Shown one piece after another: positions 5,866 to 6,527 of a stretch of 6,527 nucleotides of DNA. The translations under genes were made by a program, and so were the position numbers. The DNA lies in the NCBI GenBank assembly GCA_017995695.1, contig JAGOIJ010000095.1:1-6527 (forward strand), read 5' to 3'. The notes under the pieces were generated by a model. That model had not been told where the DNA came from. It ran no database searches and saw nothing but the letters and a program-made list of their open reading frames with translations. Numbering within the stretch: the first letter of the stretch is position 1; the number at the start of each line of letters is the position of its first letter. Origin of the DNA: Candidatus Omnitrophota bacterium. GTDB taxonomy: Bacteria; Omnitrophota; Gorgyraeia; Gygaellales; Profunditerraquicolaceae.

Positions 5866-6527
5866 GGCAAGCGTGTTAATATTGGCCTTATGGTCGCTTT
5901 GTTTTTTGTCTGTGCTTGCGGTGGTGATAAGCGGGATGGCCAGGCAGAAGCTTGTTTTTATCTATCGCGTTAATGAAAGAAGCGTATTAAGTTCAGTTAG
6001 CGGGTCGGCAGCGCAAAAGGCGTTGATCTTTCTTGCGGAAAAGCGTAAAGACATGACGTTCTGCGCGTTAAATGATGAGCTTAGCAATAATCCTGCTCGG
6101 TTCCAAGATATGCGTATCAAAGATGCGTTAGCCTCTGTTGGCTCAAGTGTTATCGGAAGCGACGGTTTGCCTACTTTTCGTTACGGGCTCATTGACGAAG
6201 CGCGTAAAATCAATATTAATACCGCAGATCTAGCTGTTTTAACCCGGCTTTTTCAGGTTACCGCCGGGATAGATGCATCCGAGGCAACAGATTTAGCGGC
6301 CTCTTGTATTGACTGGCGAGATAGCGATAGCGATGTTGTGATTCCGAATGCCGGAGCCGAAGATTCTTACTATATGATCCAAGAGTTTCCTTATGAAGCG
6401 AAAGACGCGGGGTTTGAGGTATTGGAGGAGTTATTACTCGTTAAAGGTATGCGTGAAGATATATTTACAAAAGTTAAAGATTATATTACTATGTATGGCG
6501 ATGGCAAGGTAAATATCAATACAGCCT
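5819..6527 (+). CDS. gspK: Minor pseudopilin GspK, 3' end cut by the window
   Basis: GspK caps the pseudopilus tip with GspI and GspJ. The frame is open to the window edge (236 codons seen; the family usually has about 300 or more). A basic N-terminus (MKVRLLRQLRSCKANKA) precedes the membrane helix SVLILALWSLCFLSVLAVV. The likely cleavage is NKA|SV, and there is no Glu at +5, as is normal for GspK. Family motifs are INTADL (133-138), DWRDSDSD (165-172), GAEDSYY (179-185), an LLLVKGM segment and a second NINTA (232-236) at the edge. The ATG at 5819 is chosen because it supplies the basic leader; it overlaps gspJ by 47 bases. TTG at 5843 and GTG at 5873 are in-frame alternatives, the latter losing the whole leader. 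Confidence 0.9.
   Translation, partial: MKVRLLRQLRSCKANKASVLILALWSLCFLSVLAVVISGMARQKLVFIYRVNERSVLSSVSGSAAQKALIFLAEKRKDMTFCALNDELSNNPARFQDMRIKDALASVGSSVIGSDGLPTFRYGLIDEARKININTADLAVLTRLFQVTAGIDASEATDLAASCIDWRDSDSDVVIPNAGAEDSYYMIQEFPYEAKDAGFEVLEELLLVKGMREDIFTKVKDYITMYGDGKVNINTA

Overview
The window holds most of a bacterial type II secretion (T2SS) or closely related type IV-pilus-like operon. All genes are on the + strand. The order is: the tail of a response regulator (1-63), gspE carrying an extra C-terminal PilZ domain (86-2191), gspF (2300-3508), an exported gluzincin-type metallopeptidase (3522-4412), and the pseudopilins gspG (4425-4859), a gspI-like gene (4837-5277), gspJ (5290-5865) and gspK (5819 to the window edge, incomplete). 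Junctions are short or overlapping (13, 12, -23, 12 and -47 bases from gspF to gspK), which suggests one transcript. The exception is a 108-base gap between gspE and gspF, in which I see no terminator.

The genes fit one machine. GspE is the cytoplasmic ATPase and GspF the inner-membrane platform. GspG is the major pseudopilin and GspI/J/K are the minor pseudopilins expected to form the tip. No gspH-like gene lies between G and I. gspC, D, L, M and the prepilin peptidase are not in the window; some may lie beyond the right edge.

Three points stand out. First, GspE has a PilZ domain with both c-di-GMP-binding motifs intact, while its N-terminal MshEN-like domain has lost the Arg and Gly positions of the usual nucleotide-binding motif. 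Second, the gspG leader peptide is encoded across four tandem 7-bp repeats, and gain or loss of one unit would bring an early stop codon into frame. Third, a secreted HEIAH metallopeptidase gene sits inside the operon between gspF and gspG.

The organism is a Gram-negative-type (diderm) bacterium with moderate GC. The gene layout, with a peptidase-MA-like protein between the platform and pseudopilin genes, and the style of the proteins suggest an uncultured lineage such as Omnitrophota or a relative. That placement is an impression, not shown by the sequence. The region is core secretion machinery with no sign of mobile elements, RNA genes or CRISPR.
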